From assembly GCA_035532475.1 (NCBI GenBank), contig DATKQY010000040.1, positions 52,843-116,842 on the forward strand: DNA of 64,000 bases. Reading direction: 5' to 3'. The translations under genes were made by a program, and so were the position numbers. The notes beneath the pieces are model-generated. The model worked only from the letters and a program-made list of their open reading frames with translations. It did not search any database and was not told the origin of the DNA. Of this stretch, positions 33,059 through 40,552 are shown piece after piece; within the stretch, counting starts at the first letter, position 1, and the number at the start of each line of letters is the position of its first letter. The stretch is from DATKQY01 sp035532475 (GTDB lineage: Bacteria; Actinomycetota; Acidimicrobiia; Acidimicrobiales; Bog-793).

Positions 33059-33345
33059 CGCGCACGCTCCACGATCTCGACCAGGCGCCACCGCTTCAGC
33101 TTCGAGAGCGGGCGCGTCTCGGCGATGCGGACGCGGTCGCCCACCGCCGCGGCGTTCTCCTCGTCGTGCACGTACAAGCGCTTGGTCCGCTGGACGGTCT
33201 TCGCGTAGCGGGCGTGGCGAACACGCTCGGTCACCGAGACGACGGCGGTCTTCTGCATCGAGCGCGAGACGACCGTCCCCTCGCGCACCTTGCGGGCGTT
33301 GTCGCGAGCTGTCTCGGGCGTCTGCCCGGCGGTCTCGGCCATCAC
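33055..33345 (-). CDS. rpsQ: 30S ribosomal protein S17
   Basis: The 96-residue S17 has KVREGTVVSRSMQKTAVVSV, the RTKRLYVHDEENAAAVGDRV segment, and RIAETRPLSKLKRWRLVEIV. A short N-terminal extension (MMAETAGQTPETARDN) is typical of actinobacteria. Its ATG overlaps rpmC by four bases. Confidence 0.97.
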   Translation of the reverse strand: MMAETAGQTPETARDNARKVREGTVVSRSMQKTAVVSVTERVRHARYAKTVQRTKRLYVHDEENAAAVGDRVRIAETRPLSKLKRWRLVEIVERAR

Positions 33346-33626
33346 TCCTCCTCCGTCACTCGGCTACGGCGCGCCGAGGCGGCGCGCCGAGGCGTCTTCG
33401 CCGCGGCCGGGGCGCGCCGGGCCACGGGCACGATCCCGGACTCGCGCTCGGTCCGCAGCGTGAGGAGCCTGGCGATCTCCTTGCGCAGCACGCCGATGCG
33501 GCTCACGTTGTCGAGCCGGCCCGTCGCGAGTTGGAATCGCAGGTTGAACAGCTCTTTTCGCGAGTCGACAAGGCGCTGGCCGAGGTCCGCCTCGTCGAGC
33601 TCGCGAAGCTCGGTCGCCTTCGCCAT
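33342..33626 (-). CDS. rpmC: 50S ribosomal protein L29 with basic C-terminal extension
   Basis: The first 66 residues are a normal L29 (LRELDEADLGQRLVDSRKEL, FNLRFQLATGRLDN). A 28-residue tail rich in Ala, Arg and Lys follows (RRAPAAAKTPRRAASARRSR). L29 is at the tunnel exit, where such a tail could reach rRNA or nascent chains. Confidence 0.96.
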   Translation of the reverse strand: MAKATELRELDEADLGQRLVDSRKELFNLRFQLATGRLDNVSRIGVLRKEIARLLTLRTERESGIVPVARRAPAAAKTPRRAASARRSRVTEEE

Positions 33627-34063
33627 CAGACCTGGACCTCCGCCGTCGAGCCGACGCCGGGGCGCACGACGAAGCGCGCCTTCAGCGGCAGCTTCTGGAT
33701 GGCGCGCTCCATGGCGCCGCGCGCCAGCTGCTCGTCCACGCCAGAGAGCTCGAACAGGATCCGGCCCGGGCGAACGACCGCCACCCAGTGCTCCGGGTTG
33801 CCCTTGCCCGAGCCCATGCGCGTCTCGGCCGGCTTCTGGGTCACCGGCTTGTCGGGGAAGATCCGGATCCAGACCTTGCCGCCGCGTCGCACGTAGCGGG
33901 TCATCGCGATACGGGCGGCCTCGATCTGGCGGGCCGTGATCCAGCCCGGCTCGAGCGCCTGGATGCCGTAGTCGCCGAAGTCGATCGACGCGCCACCCTT
34001 GGCCATGCCGGTGAGCCGTCCGCGGTGCTGCTTGCGGTGCTTGACCTTGCGGGGCATCAGCAT
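33626..34063 (-). CDS. rplP: 50S ribosomal protein L16
   Basis: The 145-residue L16 begins MLMPRKVKHRKQHRGRLTGM and has FGDYGIQALEPGWITARQIE. ARIAMTRYVRRGGKVWIRIF and AETRMGSGKGNPEHWVAVVR are also conserved. It lies by the A site of the 50S. ATG 34063 is chosen; ATG 34057 is possible. Confidence 0.97.
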   Translation of the reverse strand: MLMPRKVKHRKQHRGRLTGMAKGGASIDFGDYGIQALEPGWITARQIEAARIAMTRYVRRGGKVWIRIFPDKPVTQKPAETRMGSGKGNPEHWVAVVRPGRILFELSGVDEQLARGAMERAIQKLPLKARFVVRPGVGSTAEVQV

Positions 34064-34065
34064 GG

Positions 34066-35037
34066 TCAGTCCGTCTCCTTGCGGAAGTGCGGGAGGTCGT
34101 GGTGCTGCTCGCGCGTGCGCCGCTCGATCTCCTCCTCCTCGGCCAGGAGCTTCTCGAGCGGGTCGTCGGGGGACGCCGCGGCGACGAGCACCTCGCCGAC
34201 GGGCGGCTGCTCCTCGACCACCTCCTCGGCGGCCACGACGGGGGCGGGAACCTCGGTGCCGGCCGCGACCGGGGCGCCGGGCTCGCCGAGCTCGGGCCGG
34301 CGGCGACCGCCTCCGGCGCTCACGATGCGGCGCGGGCGCGTCTGTCCGGACGTCTCGCCAACGGCCATCGCTGCCTCGCGGGCGATCTTGTCCTCCGCCG
34401 CCGTGCGGTACGGCAGGATGTCGCCCTTGTAGATCCAGACCTTGACCCCGACGCGACCGGTCGTGGTCCGCGCCTCGCGAAAGCCGTAGTCGATGTCGGC
34501 ACGAAGCGTGTGCAACGGCACCCTGCCCTCGCGGTAGGACTCCTTGCGGGCCATCTCGGAGCCGCCGAGGCGGCCCGAGCACTGGACGCGCACGCCGAGG
34601 CCACCGGCCTTCTGCACCGTCTGGATGGCGCGCTTCATCGCACGGCGGAACGAGATCCGGCGCGCCAGCTGGTCGGCGATGCCCTGCGCGATGAGCGCCG
34701 CGTCGAGCTCCGGCTGCTTGATCTCCTGGATGTTCAGCTGCACGTTGGGGTTCTTCGTGATACGCGCCAGCTGGCGACGGAGGCGGTCGGCCTCCTGGCC
34801 GCGCCGGCCGATCACGATGCCCGGCCGCGCGGTGTGGACGTCGACGCGCAGCCGGTCACGGGTGCGCTCGACCTCGATGCGGCTCACGGCCGCCGCCTCC
34901 AGCTGGCTCATCAGGTAGTCGCGGATCTTCCAGTCCTCGATCACCGCGTCCTGGTAGCCCCGGTCGTCGAACCAGCGGGACTTCCAGTCCGTCGTGATGC
35001 CCAGCCGAAAGCCGTAAGGGTTGACCTTCTGGCCCAT
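34066..35037 (-). CDS. rpsC: 30S ribosomal protein S3 with acidic C-terminal extension
   Basis: S3 forms part of the mRNA entry helicase. Residues 1-220 are standard: MGQKVNPYGFRLGITTDWKS, the KH segment PGIVIGRRGQEADRLRRQLA, and GRVGVKVWIYKGDILPYRT. About 100 further residues follow, rich in Glu, Pro, Ala and Val (APVVAAEEVVEEQPPVGEVL), ending in a charged EEEEIERRTREQHH helix. The total of 323 residues is well above the usual 210-280. Confidence 0.96.
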   Translation of the reverse strand: MGQKVNPYGFRLGITTDWKSRWFDDRGYQDAVIEDWKIRDYLMSQLEAAAVSRIEVERTRDRLRVDVHTARPGIVIGRRGQEADRLRRQLARITKNPNVQLNIQEIKQPELDAALIAQGIADQLARRISFRRAMKRAIQTVQKAGGLGVRVQCSGRLGGSEMARKESYREGRVPLHTLRADIDYGFREARTTTGRVGVKVWIYKGDILPYRTAAEDKIAREAAMAVGETSGQTRPRRIVSAGGGRRRPELGEPGAPVAAGTEVPAPVVAAEEVVEEQPPVGEVLVAAASPDDPLEKLLAEEEEIERRTREQHHDLPHFRKETD

Positions 35038-35705
35038 CAGTCCTCTTCTTCCTGTGCGGCCGGCTCGACCGCCTCGTCCGAGGCGCTCTCTGCTCCGGCC
35101 CCGGCGGTGTCGGCCATCTCGTTGCCGGCCACCTCGTCGCCCGCCACCTCGACCTCGGCTGCGTCCGTCTCGAACGCCCCGGCACCGGGAGCGAAGGTCT
35201 CGTCCACGACCTCACCGGCGGCGGCGCTCGGCGCCGACTCGCCCGGCTGCTCGGCGCGCGAACGGCGCCTCGCGCCAGCGACCCGCCGCGCTCGGCGCTC
35301 GGCCGCCTCGGCGGCCACCCGGGCCCGGCGGCGCGCCAGCTGCTCGTCGGGCATCCGGGCGAGGATGATCGTGATGTGGCACGTGCGCTTGCGGATCCTG
35401 GTGGCGCGGCCGCGGGCACGGGGCCGCCAGCGCTTCAGGGTCGACCCCTCGTCAGCGAAGCACGAGGCGACGAACAGCTCGTCGGGGTCGAGGCCGTCGT
35501 TGTGCTCGGCGTTCGCCCCGGCGGAGCGGAGCAGCTTCGCCACGACCGGCGCCGCGGAACGCTCGCAGTGGTCCAGGATCTCCAACGAGCGCGCGTACTC
35601 GACCCCGCGGATGAGCTCGAGGACCTCGCGGGCCTTGTAGCCCGACAGGTGGCAGTAGCGCAGCACCGCGCGGGTGCCGGGGCGCTCGTTCGTCTTCACG
35701 GCCAC
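35037..35705 (-). CDS. rplV: 50S ribosomal protein L22 with long acidic C-terminal extension
   Basis: Residues 1-120 are L22: AVLRYCHLSGYKAREVLELI, the tunnel-lining hairpin ADEGSTLKRWRPRARGRATR and RKRTCHITIILAR. About 100 residues follow, first Arg-rich (ARRRARVAAEAAERRARRVA), then acidic Ala/Glu/Gly-rich, ending QEEED. Typical L22 is about 110-130 residues, so the tail nearly doubles it. Its ATG overlaps the rpsC start region by one base at its stop. Confidence 0.96.
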   Translation of the reverse strand: MAVKTNERPGTRAVLRYCHLSGYKAREVLELIRGVEYARSLEILDHCERSAAPVVAKLLRSAGANAEHNDGLDPDELFVASCFADEGSTLKRWRPRARGRATRIRKRTCHITIILARMPDEQLARRRARVAAEAAERRARRVAGARRRSRAEQPGESAPSAAAGEVVDETFAPGAGAFETDAAEVEVAGDEVAGNEMADTAGAGAESASDEAVEPAAQEEED

Positions 35706-35707
35706 GG

Positions 35708-35986
35708 TCAGCGCCTCCCCGCGCGTTCCTGGCCGGCGTGGAACCGGAACGTGCGCGTCGGGGCGAACTCGCCGAGCTTGTGCCCGACCATCGCCTCGGT
35801 GATGTAGACGGGCACGTGCTTGCGCCCGTCGTGCACGGCGATCGTGTGCCCGACCATGTCGGGGATGATCGTCGAGCGGCGCGACCAGGTCTTGATGACC
35901 TTCTTCTCGTTGCGACCGTTCAGGTCGTCCACCTTGCGCAGCAGGTGGTCGTCGACGAAGGGTCCCTTCTTCAAGCTGCGGGGCAT
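35708..35986 (-). CDS. rpsS: 30S ribosomal protein S19
   Basis: The 92-residue S19 begins MPRSLKKGPFVDDHLLRKVD and has TWSRRSTIIPDMVGHTIAVH and VGHKLGEFAPTRTFRFHAG. Start ATG 35986; the longer frame upstream overlaps rplB out of frame. Confidence 0.97.
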   Translation of the reverse strand: MPRSLKKGPFVDDHLLRKVDDLNGRNEKKVIKTWSRRSTIIPDMVGHTIAVHDGRKHVPVYITEAMVGHKLGEFAPTRTFRFHAGQERAGRR

Positions 35987-36005
35987 CGTGTCCTCGCTCG
36001 GGGCG

Positions 36006-36842
36006 TCAGCGCCGGGCGCCGCGGCTGCGGCGACGCCGGACGATGAGCTGGTCGGACTTCTTGTTCCTGGCGCGGGTGCGGCCCTCCGGCTTTCCCCACG
36101 GCGAGACCGGGTGGCGTCCGCCGGACGTCTTGCCCTCGCCACCGCCGAGGGGGTGGTCGACGGGGTTCATGGCGACGCCGCGGGTCTGGGGCCGGACGCC
36201 CTTCCAGCGGTTGCGGCCGGCCTTCCCGATCGAGACGAGCTCGGCCTCGGCGTTGCCGACCTCGCCGATCGTGGCGCGGCAGTCGATCGCCACCCGGCGC
36301 ATCTCGGTCGAGGGGAGGCGCAAGGTCGCGTACGCGCCCTCCTTCGCCACGAGCTGGACGCTCATGCCGGCACCTCGGGCGATCTTGCCCCCACCGCCCG
36401 GGCGCAGCTCCACGTTGTGAACGACCGAGCCGACGGGGATGTAGCGCAGCGGCAGGGCGTTGCCCGGACGGATCTCGGCGCCCTGGCCGGACTGCAGCTT
36501 GTCGCCGACGGCGACGCGCTGGGGTGCGAGGATGTAGCGCTTCTCGCCGTCCGCGTAGTGCAGGAGGGCGATGCGGGCGTTGCGGTTCGGGTCGTACTCG
36601 ATCGCCGCGACCTTGGCGGGGATGCCGTCCTTGTCCCGCCAGAAGTCGATGATCCGGTACTGACGCTTGTGACCGCCGCCGCGGTGGCGGGCCGTCTTGC
36701 GCCCGTAGCTGTTGCGGCCCCCCGTCGAGGGGAGCGGCACGGTGAGGGAGCGCTCGGGGCGGTCCTTCGTGATCTCCGAGAAGTCGGTGACCGACTGGAA
36801 CCGCCGGCCCGCGCTCGTCGGCTTGCGCTTGCGCACTGCCAT
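36006..36842 (-). CDS. rplB: 50S ribosomal protein L2
   Basis: L2 supports the peptidyl-transferase centre and subunit joining. The 278-residue protein begins MAVRKRKPTSAGRRFQSVTD and has RHRGGGHKRQYRIIDFWRDK. The conserved histidine loop lies in GVAMNPVDHPLGGGEGKTSG. ATG 36842 is the family start; a longer frame exists but is not conserved. Confidence 0.98.
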   Translation of the reverse strand: MAVRKRKPTSAGRRFQSVTDFSEITKDRPERSLTVPLPSTGGRNSYGRKTARHRGGGHKRQYRIIDFWRDKDGIPAKVAAIEYDPNRNARIALLHYADGEKRYILAPQRVAVGDKLQSGQGAEIRPGNALPLRYIPVGSVVHNVELRPGGGGKIARGAGMSVQLVAKEGAYATLRLPSTEMRRVAIDCRATIGEVGNAEAELVSIGKAGRNRWKGVRPQTRGVAMNPVDHPLGGGEGKTSGGRHPVSPWGKPEGRTRARNKKSDQLIVRRRRSRGARR

Positions 36843-36852
36843 GGCTCGCCCC

Positions 36853-37143
36853 TCAGCTCTCGAACAGCTCGATGCGGTCGTCGCCGACGAGCCGCACGAT
36901 CGCACGCTTGGTGTCCGGACGCCGACCGAAGGTCGCCGCGCGGCGGTTCCGCTTGCGCTTGCCCTTCCGGTTCAAGGTGTTGACGCTGGCGACGCGCACA
37001 CCGAAGGCCTGCTCGACGGCCTCACGGATCTCGACCTTGCTCGCCCGGGGGTCGACGACGAACACGTAGGCGCCGCCGTCCATCAGCCCGTAGGACTTCT
37101 CCGAGATCACGGGCCGAAGCAGGACCGTTCGCTCGCCGCTCAT
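36853..37143 (-). CDS. rplW: 50S ribosomal protein L23
   Basis: The 96-residue L23 is the docking site for trigger factor and SRP at the tunnel exit. It has LLRPVISEKSYGLMDGGAYV, VDPRASKVEIREAVEQAFGV and VNTLNRKGKRKRNRRAATFG. ATG 37143 overlaps the rplD stop by four bases. Confidence 0.96.
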   Translation of the reverse strand: MSGERTVLLRPVISEKSYGLMDGGAYVFVVDPRASKVEIREAVEQAFGVRVASVNTLNRKGKRKRNRRAATFGRRPDTKRAIVRLVGDDRIELFES

Positions 37144-37958
37144 ACGTCCTCCCCTGCTTCGGTGGCGCCGTCGGCGTCGCCGCCTCCGCCCGCCTCCGCG
37201 GCGGGCTCCTCTACGACCGGCCCGGCGCTCTCCTCCGCCGCCGCGGCGGGCGCCGCCTTCGCCGGCACGCGGCGGGCCTTGGCAGGAGCGGCGGCCACCT
37301 CGGTCGCCGTGCCGGGGAGCGTCTCGTCGGTGAACACGATGACGTCGGAGCCGAGGACGTCGTACGCCGTCAGCTGGTCCGCCGGGAGCGTCACCACCTC
37401 GGGCAGGTTGGCGAACGACTTCGCCGCCGCCACCTCGGCGCGACCGAGGATGACGAGCACCGTGCCCTCGCAGGAGAGCGCTCCGAGCGCCGCGAGCGCG
37501 TCCTTCGTCTTCGGGACCTCGAAGGTCCAACGGTCGATCAGTCGCACACCGCCGTTTCGCGCTCGGTCCGACAGCGCGCAGCGCAGCGCCTGCTGGATCA
37601 TCTTGCGGGGCGTCTTCTGGGCGTAGCTGCGCGGCTTCGGCCCGAGGGCGACCCCGCCACCGCTGTAGTGCGGGGCGCGGATCGACCCCTGACGGGCGTT
37701 ACCCGTGCCCTTCTGGCGGTACGGCTTCGACGAGCCGCCACGCACCTCGGCGCGCGTGCGGGTGCTCTGGGTCCCCGAGCGCCGCCCCGCCAGCTGGGCG
37801 GTGACGACCTGGTGGAGCAGGGGGCCGTTCAGGGGGACCGAGAAGATGGTCGGGTCGAGGGTGACCCTGCCGAGGGTCGTCCCGTCGGCGGCGGTGCGCT
37901 CGATGGTCACGTCCTCGAGCCGCGGGCGTTCGGCCTCGCGGGTAGCGGCGGTGCTCAC
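37140..37958 (-). CDS. rplD: 50S ribosomal protein L4 with C-terminal extension
   Basis: The first 215 residues are L4, with RRSGTQSTRTRAEVRGGSSK, KPYRQKGTGNARQGSIRAPH and LTAYDVLGSDVIVFTDE. A tail of about 55 residues follows, Ala/Lys-rich then acidic and Gly-rich (AGGGGDADGATEAGEDV). L4 lines the exit tunnel and in many bacteria represses its own operon. It overlaps rplC by four bases. Confidence 0.96.
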   Translation of the reverse strand: MSTAATREAERPRLEDVTIERTAADGTTLGRVTLDPTIFSVPLNGPLLHQVVTAQLAGRRSGTQSTRTRAEVRGGSSKPYRQKGTGNARQGSIRAPHYSGGGVALGPKPRSYAQKTPRKMIQQALRCALSDRARNGGVRLIDRWTFEVPKTKDALAALGALSCEGTVLVILGRAEVAAAKSFANLPEVVTLPADQLTAYDVLGSDVIVFTDETLPGTATEVAAAPAKARRVPAKAAPAAAAEESAGPVVEEPAAEAGGGGDADGATEAGEDV

Positions 37959-38599
37959 CGGCCACCTCCCTTCACCGCGTTGCGGATCAGCACCAGGCCG
38001 CCGTTCGGGCCGGGGACCGCGCCCTTCACCAGCACGAGCTGGCGCTCGGCGTCGGCCTCAACGACTTCCAGGTTGAGCGTGGTCACCCGGGCGTGGCCCA
38101 TGTGGCCGGCCATGCGGGTGCCCTTGAAGACCCGAGCTGGCGTGGCACAGGCGCCGATGGAGCCCGGCGCGCGGTGCTTCTTGTGGTTGCCGTGCGCCGC
38201 GCCCTGTCCCTTGAAGTTGTGACGCTTCATGCCGCCGGCGAAGCCCTTGCCCTTCGAGATCGCCGTGACGTCGACCTTCTCGCCCGCGGCGAGAACGCCC
38301 GCGTCGAACTCCTGGCCGACGGCGTAGCCGCTGGTGTCGTCGACGCGCAGCTCGACGAGGCGGCGACCGGGATCCACGCCGGCCCGCGCGTAGTGACCCG
38401 TCTGCGGCTTGGTCAAGGTGGAGGCCCGCCGCACGCCGTAGGTCACCTGGACGGCCGAATAGCCCTCGCGCGCGGGGGTCTTCACCTGGACGACCCGCAG
38501 CGGCGACACGCGCACGACGGTCACCGGGACGGCCCGGTGCTCCGCGTCGAAGATCTGGGTCATGCCGACCTTCTCGCCGACGATCGCCTTGGTTGCCAT
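37955..38599 (-). CDS. rplC: 50S ribosomal protein L3
   Basis: The 214-residue L3 begins MATKAIVGEKVGMTQIFDAE and has the signature GFAGGMKRHNFKGQGAAHGN, HKKHRAPGSIGACATPARVF and MAGHMGHARVTTLNLEVV. ATG 38599 is set by the family start; the frame stays open 74 codons further up but that part is Arg/Gly-rich and unrelated. It is separated from rpsJ by an unusually long gap. Confidence 0.97.
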   Translation of the reverse strand: MATKAIVGEKVGMTQIFDAEHRAVPVTVVRVSPLRVVQVKTPAREGYSAVQVTYGVRRASTLTKPQTGHYARAGVDPGRRLVELRVDDTSGYAVGQEFDAGVLAAGEKVDVTAISKGKGFAGGMKRHNFKGQGAAHGNHKKHRAPGSIGACATPARVFKGTRMAGHMGHARVTTLNLEVVEADAERQLVLVKGAVPGPNGGLVLIRNAVKGGGR

Positions 38600-38875
38600 C
38601 GTGCTCGCTCGTCTCTCCGTGGGATTCGATCCGCCTCGTCCGGACACGGCAGGACCCCGAGGTGGGAGCCGGTCCGGCGGGACGGACACGACCGTCCCTC
38701 GCTCATGCGTGCGCTCCGCCCGGGAACCCCCGAGCGGAGCGCTCGTTCTTCGGTGCCGGGCGGTCCCCCGGGTTGCACCCCGGGGCACGCTCGGACGTCG
38801 TACTCGTTCCCCGTCCCGCACAGCGCGGGGCGAGGCATCGACTATACCACCGGGCGGCCAGGGGGCCGCCCGGGG
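38600..38875 (-). promoter_or_regulatory. Structured 276-bp gap between rpsJ and rplC, candidate leader
   Basis: S10 and L3 genes are usually close together. Here 276 bp separate them and hold at least three perfect hairpins: 38850-38873 directly after the rpsJ stop, CCCCGGG/CCCGGGG at 38766-38785, and GCGCTCCGC/GCGGAGCGC at 38711-38742. No clear -35/-10 pair is found. The region may be an attenuator or autoregulatory leader for the L3 end of the operon; this is inference. Confidence 0.45.
38850..38873 (-). terminator. Hairpin directly after rpsJ, possible attenuator
   Basis: A 10-bp perfect stem CCGGGCGGCC/GGCCGCCCGG with a 4-base loop begins two bases after the rpsJ stop. There is no T-tract, as is common for high-GC actinobacterial terminators. 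Confidence 0.5.
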
Positions 38876-39202
38876 TCAGGCCGACTGGATCTTGATCTCG
38901 ATGTCGACGCCCGCCGGCAGGTCCAGACGCTGGAGGGAGTCGACGGTCTTCGGGCTGTGCTCGACGATGTCGACGAGGCGCTTGTGGATCCGCATCTCGA
39001 AGTGCTCGCGGCTGTCCTTGTGCTTGTGGGGCGAGCGGATCACCGTGTACCGGTGCTTCTCCGTGGGCAGCGGGACCGGCCCGCGGACCTGCGCCTGGGT
39101 GCGGAGCACCGTCTCGACGATCTTCTTCGTCGACTGGTCGACCACCTCGTGGTCGTACGCCTTCAGGCGGATGCGGATCCGCTGGCGGGGGCCGTCAGCC
39201 AC
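38876..39202 (-). CDS. rpsJ: 30S ribosomal protein S10
   Basis: The 108-residue S10 (NusE) has the signature YTVIRSPHKHKDSREHFEMR and IRIRLKAYDHEVVDQSTKKI. It also joins the NusB antitermination complex. It follows tuf by 15 bp, so it is expressed with the str operon, a common actinobacterial fusion of str and S10. Confidence 0.98.
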   Translation of the reverse strand: MADGPRQRIRIRLKAYDHEVVDQSTKKIVETVLRTQAQVRGPVPLPTEKHRYTVIRSPHKHKDSREHFEMRIHKRLVDIVEHSPKTVDSLQRLDLPAGVDIEIKIQSA

Positions 39203-39217
39203 GTCTCGCTCCCGTCG

Positions 39218-40405
39218 CTACTTGAGGATCTTCGTGACGACGCCGGAACCGACGGTCCGGCCACCCTCGCGGATGGCGAACCGCAGCCCCTCGTCCATGG
39301 CGATCGGCTTCTGCAGCTCGACGGTCATGGTGGTGTTGTCGCCGGGCATGACCATCTCCGTCCCCTCGGCGAGGGTGATGGAGCCGGTGACGTCCGTGGT
39401 GCGGAAGTAGAACTGCGGCCGGTAGTTCGAGAAGAAGGGCTTGTGCCGGCCACCCTCCTCCTTCTTCAGCACGTAGACGTTGGACTCGAAGTTCGTGTGC
39501 GGGGTGATCGAGCCGGGCTTGCACAGGACCTGCCCGCGCTCGACGTCCTCCTTCTTCGTGCCGCGCAGCAGCACGCCGACGTTGTCGCCGGCCTGGCCGG
39601 AGTCGAGGAGCTTGCGGAACATCTCCACGCCGGTGACGACCGTCTTCTGCGTGGAGCGCAGACCGACGATCTCGACCTCGTCGCCGACCTTGACCTGGCC
39701 CTGCTCGATCCGGCCGGTCACGACGGTGCCACGGCCGGTGATCGTCATCACATCCTCGATCGACATCAGCAGCGGCTTGTCGACGTCCCGGACGGGCTGG
39801 GGGATGTAGTCGTCGACGGCCTCCATGAGCTTCAGGATCTGCTGGGCCGCCTCGGGGTCGCCTTCGAGCGCCTTCAGGGCGCTGACGCGCACGATCGGGG
39901 TGTCGTCGCCGGGGAACTCGTACTCGGTGAGCAGCTCGCGCACCTCGAGCTCGACCAGGTCGAGGAGCTCCTCGTCGTCGACCATGTCCGCCTTGTTCAA
40001 GGCGACGACGATCGACGGCACGCCGACCTGGCGGGCGAGCAGCACGTGCTCACGCGTCTGGGGCATGGGGCCGTCCGCGGCCGACACGACCAGGATCGCG
40101 CCGTCGACCTGGGCGGCGCCGGTGATCATGTTCTTGATGTAGTCGGCGTGGCCCGGCATGTCGACGTGGGCGTAGTGCCGCTTGTCGGTCTCGTACTCCA
40201 CGTGGGCGATCGAGATGGTGATGCCGCGGGCCTTCTCTTCGGGCGCCTTGTCGATCTGGTCGAACGCGGTGAACGCGACGTTCGGGTTGTGGTCGTGGAG
40301 GACCTTGGTGATCGCAGCCGTGAGCGTCGTCTTCCCATGGTCGATGTGCCCCATCGTCCCGATGTTGACGTGAGGCTTGGTCCGCTCGAACTTCTGCTTG
40401 GCCAT
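39218..40405 (-). CDS. tuf: Elongation factor Tu
   Basis: The 395-residue GTPase brings aminoacyl-tRNA to the ribosome. G motifs are GHIDHGKTT (G1), DMPGHADY (G3) and NKAD (G4). The switch I Thr lies in ARGITISIAHVEYET, and domain II/III motifs such as GRGTVVTGRIEQG are intact. It follows fusA with a 147-bp gap that shows no convincing promoter. Confidence 0.98.
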   Translation of the reverse strand: MAKQKFERTKPHVNIGTMGHIDHGKTTLTAAITKVLHDHNPNVAFTAFDQIDKAPEEKARGITISIAHVEYETDKRHYAHVDMPGHADYIKNMITGAAQVDGAILVVSAADGPMPQTREHVLLARQVGVPSIVVALNKADMVDDEELLDLVELEVRELLTEYEFPGDDTPIVRVSALKALEGDPEAAQQILKLMEAVDDYIPQPVRDVDKPLLMSIEDVMTITGRGTVVTGRIEQGQVKVGDEVEIVGLRSTQKTVVTGVEMFRKLLDSGQAGDNVGVLLRGTKKEDVERGQVLCKPGSITPHTNFESNVYVLKKEEGGRHKPFFSNYRPQFYFRTTDVTGSITLAEGTEMVMPGDNTTMTVELQKPIAMDEGLRFAIREGGRTVGSGVVTKILK

Positions 40406-40552
40406 TTCTGCCGACAGCTCCGTCTGCTCTGGGCAGGGCCGCTACGGCCCGCCGTGACCTGGATTTCGTGGATCGGTCGTCGTCTCGCCCGCCCCGGGCG
40501 CAGCACCTTCGCTGCGCGGGCGTTCCGGACTGGACCCCTCCGCTCGGCTCCC

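Noticed and set aside
38841..38846. TATAGT as a -10 box for rplC
   Set aside because: The position 17-18 bp upstream is GCGGCC inside the hairpin stem, with no -35-like hexamer, so I did not call a promoter.
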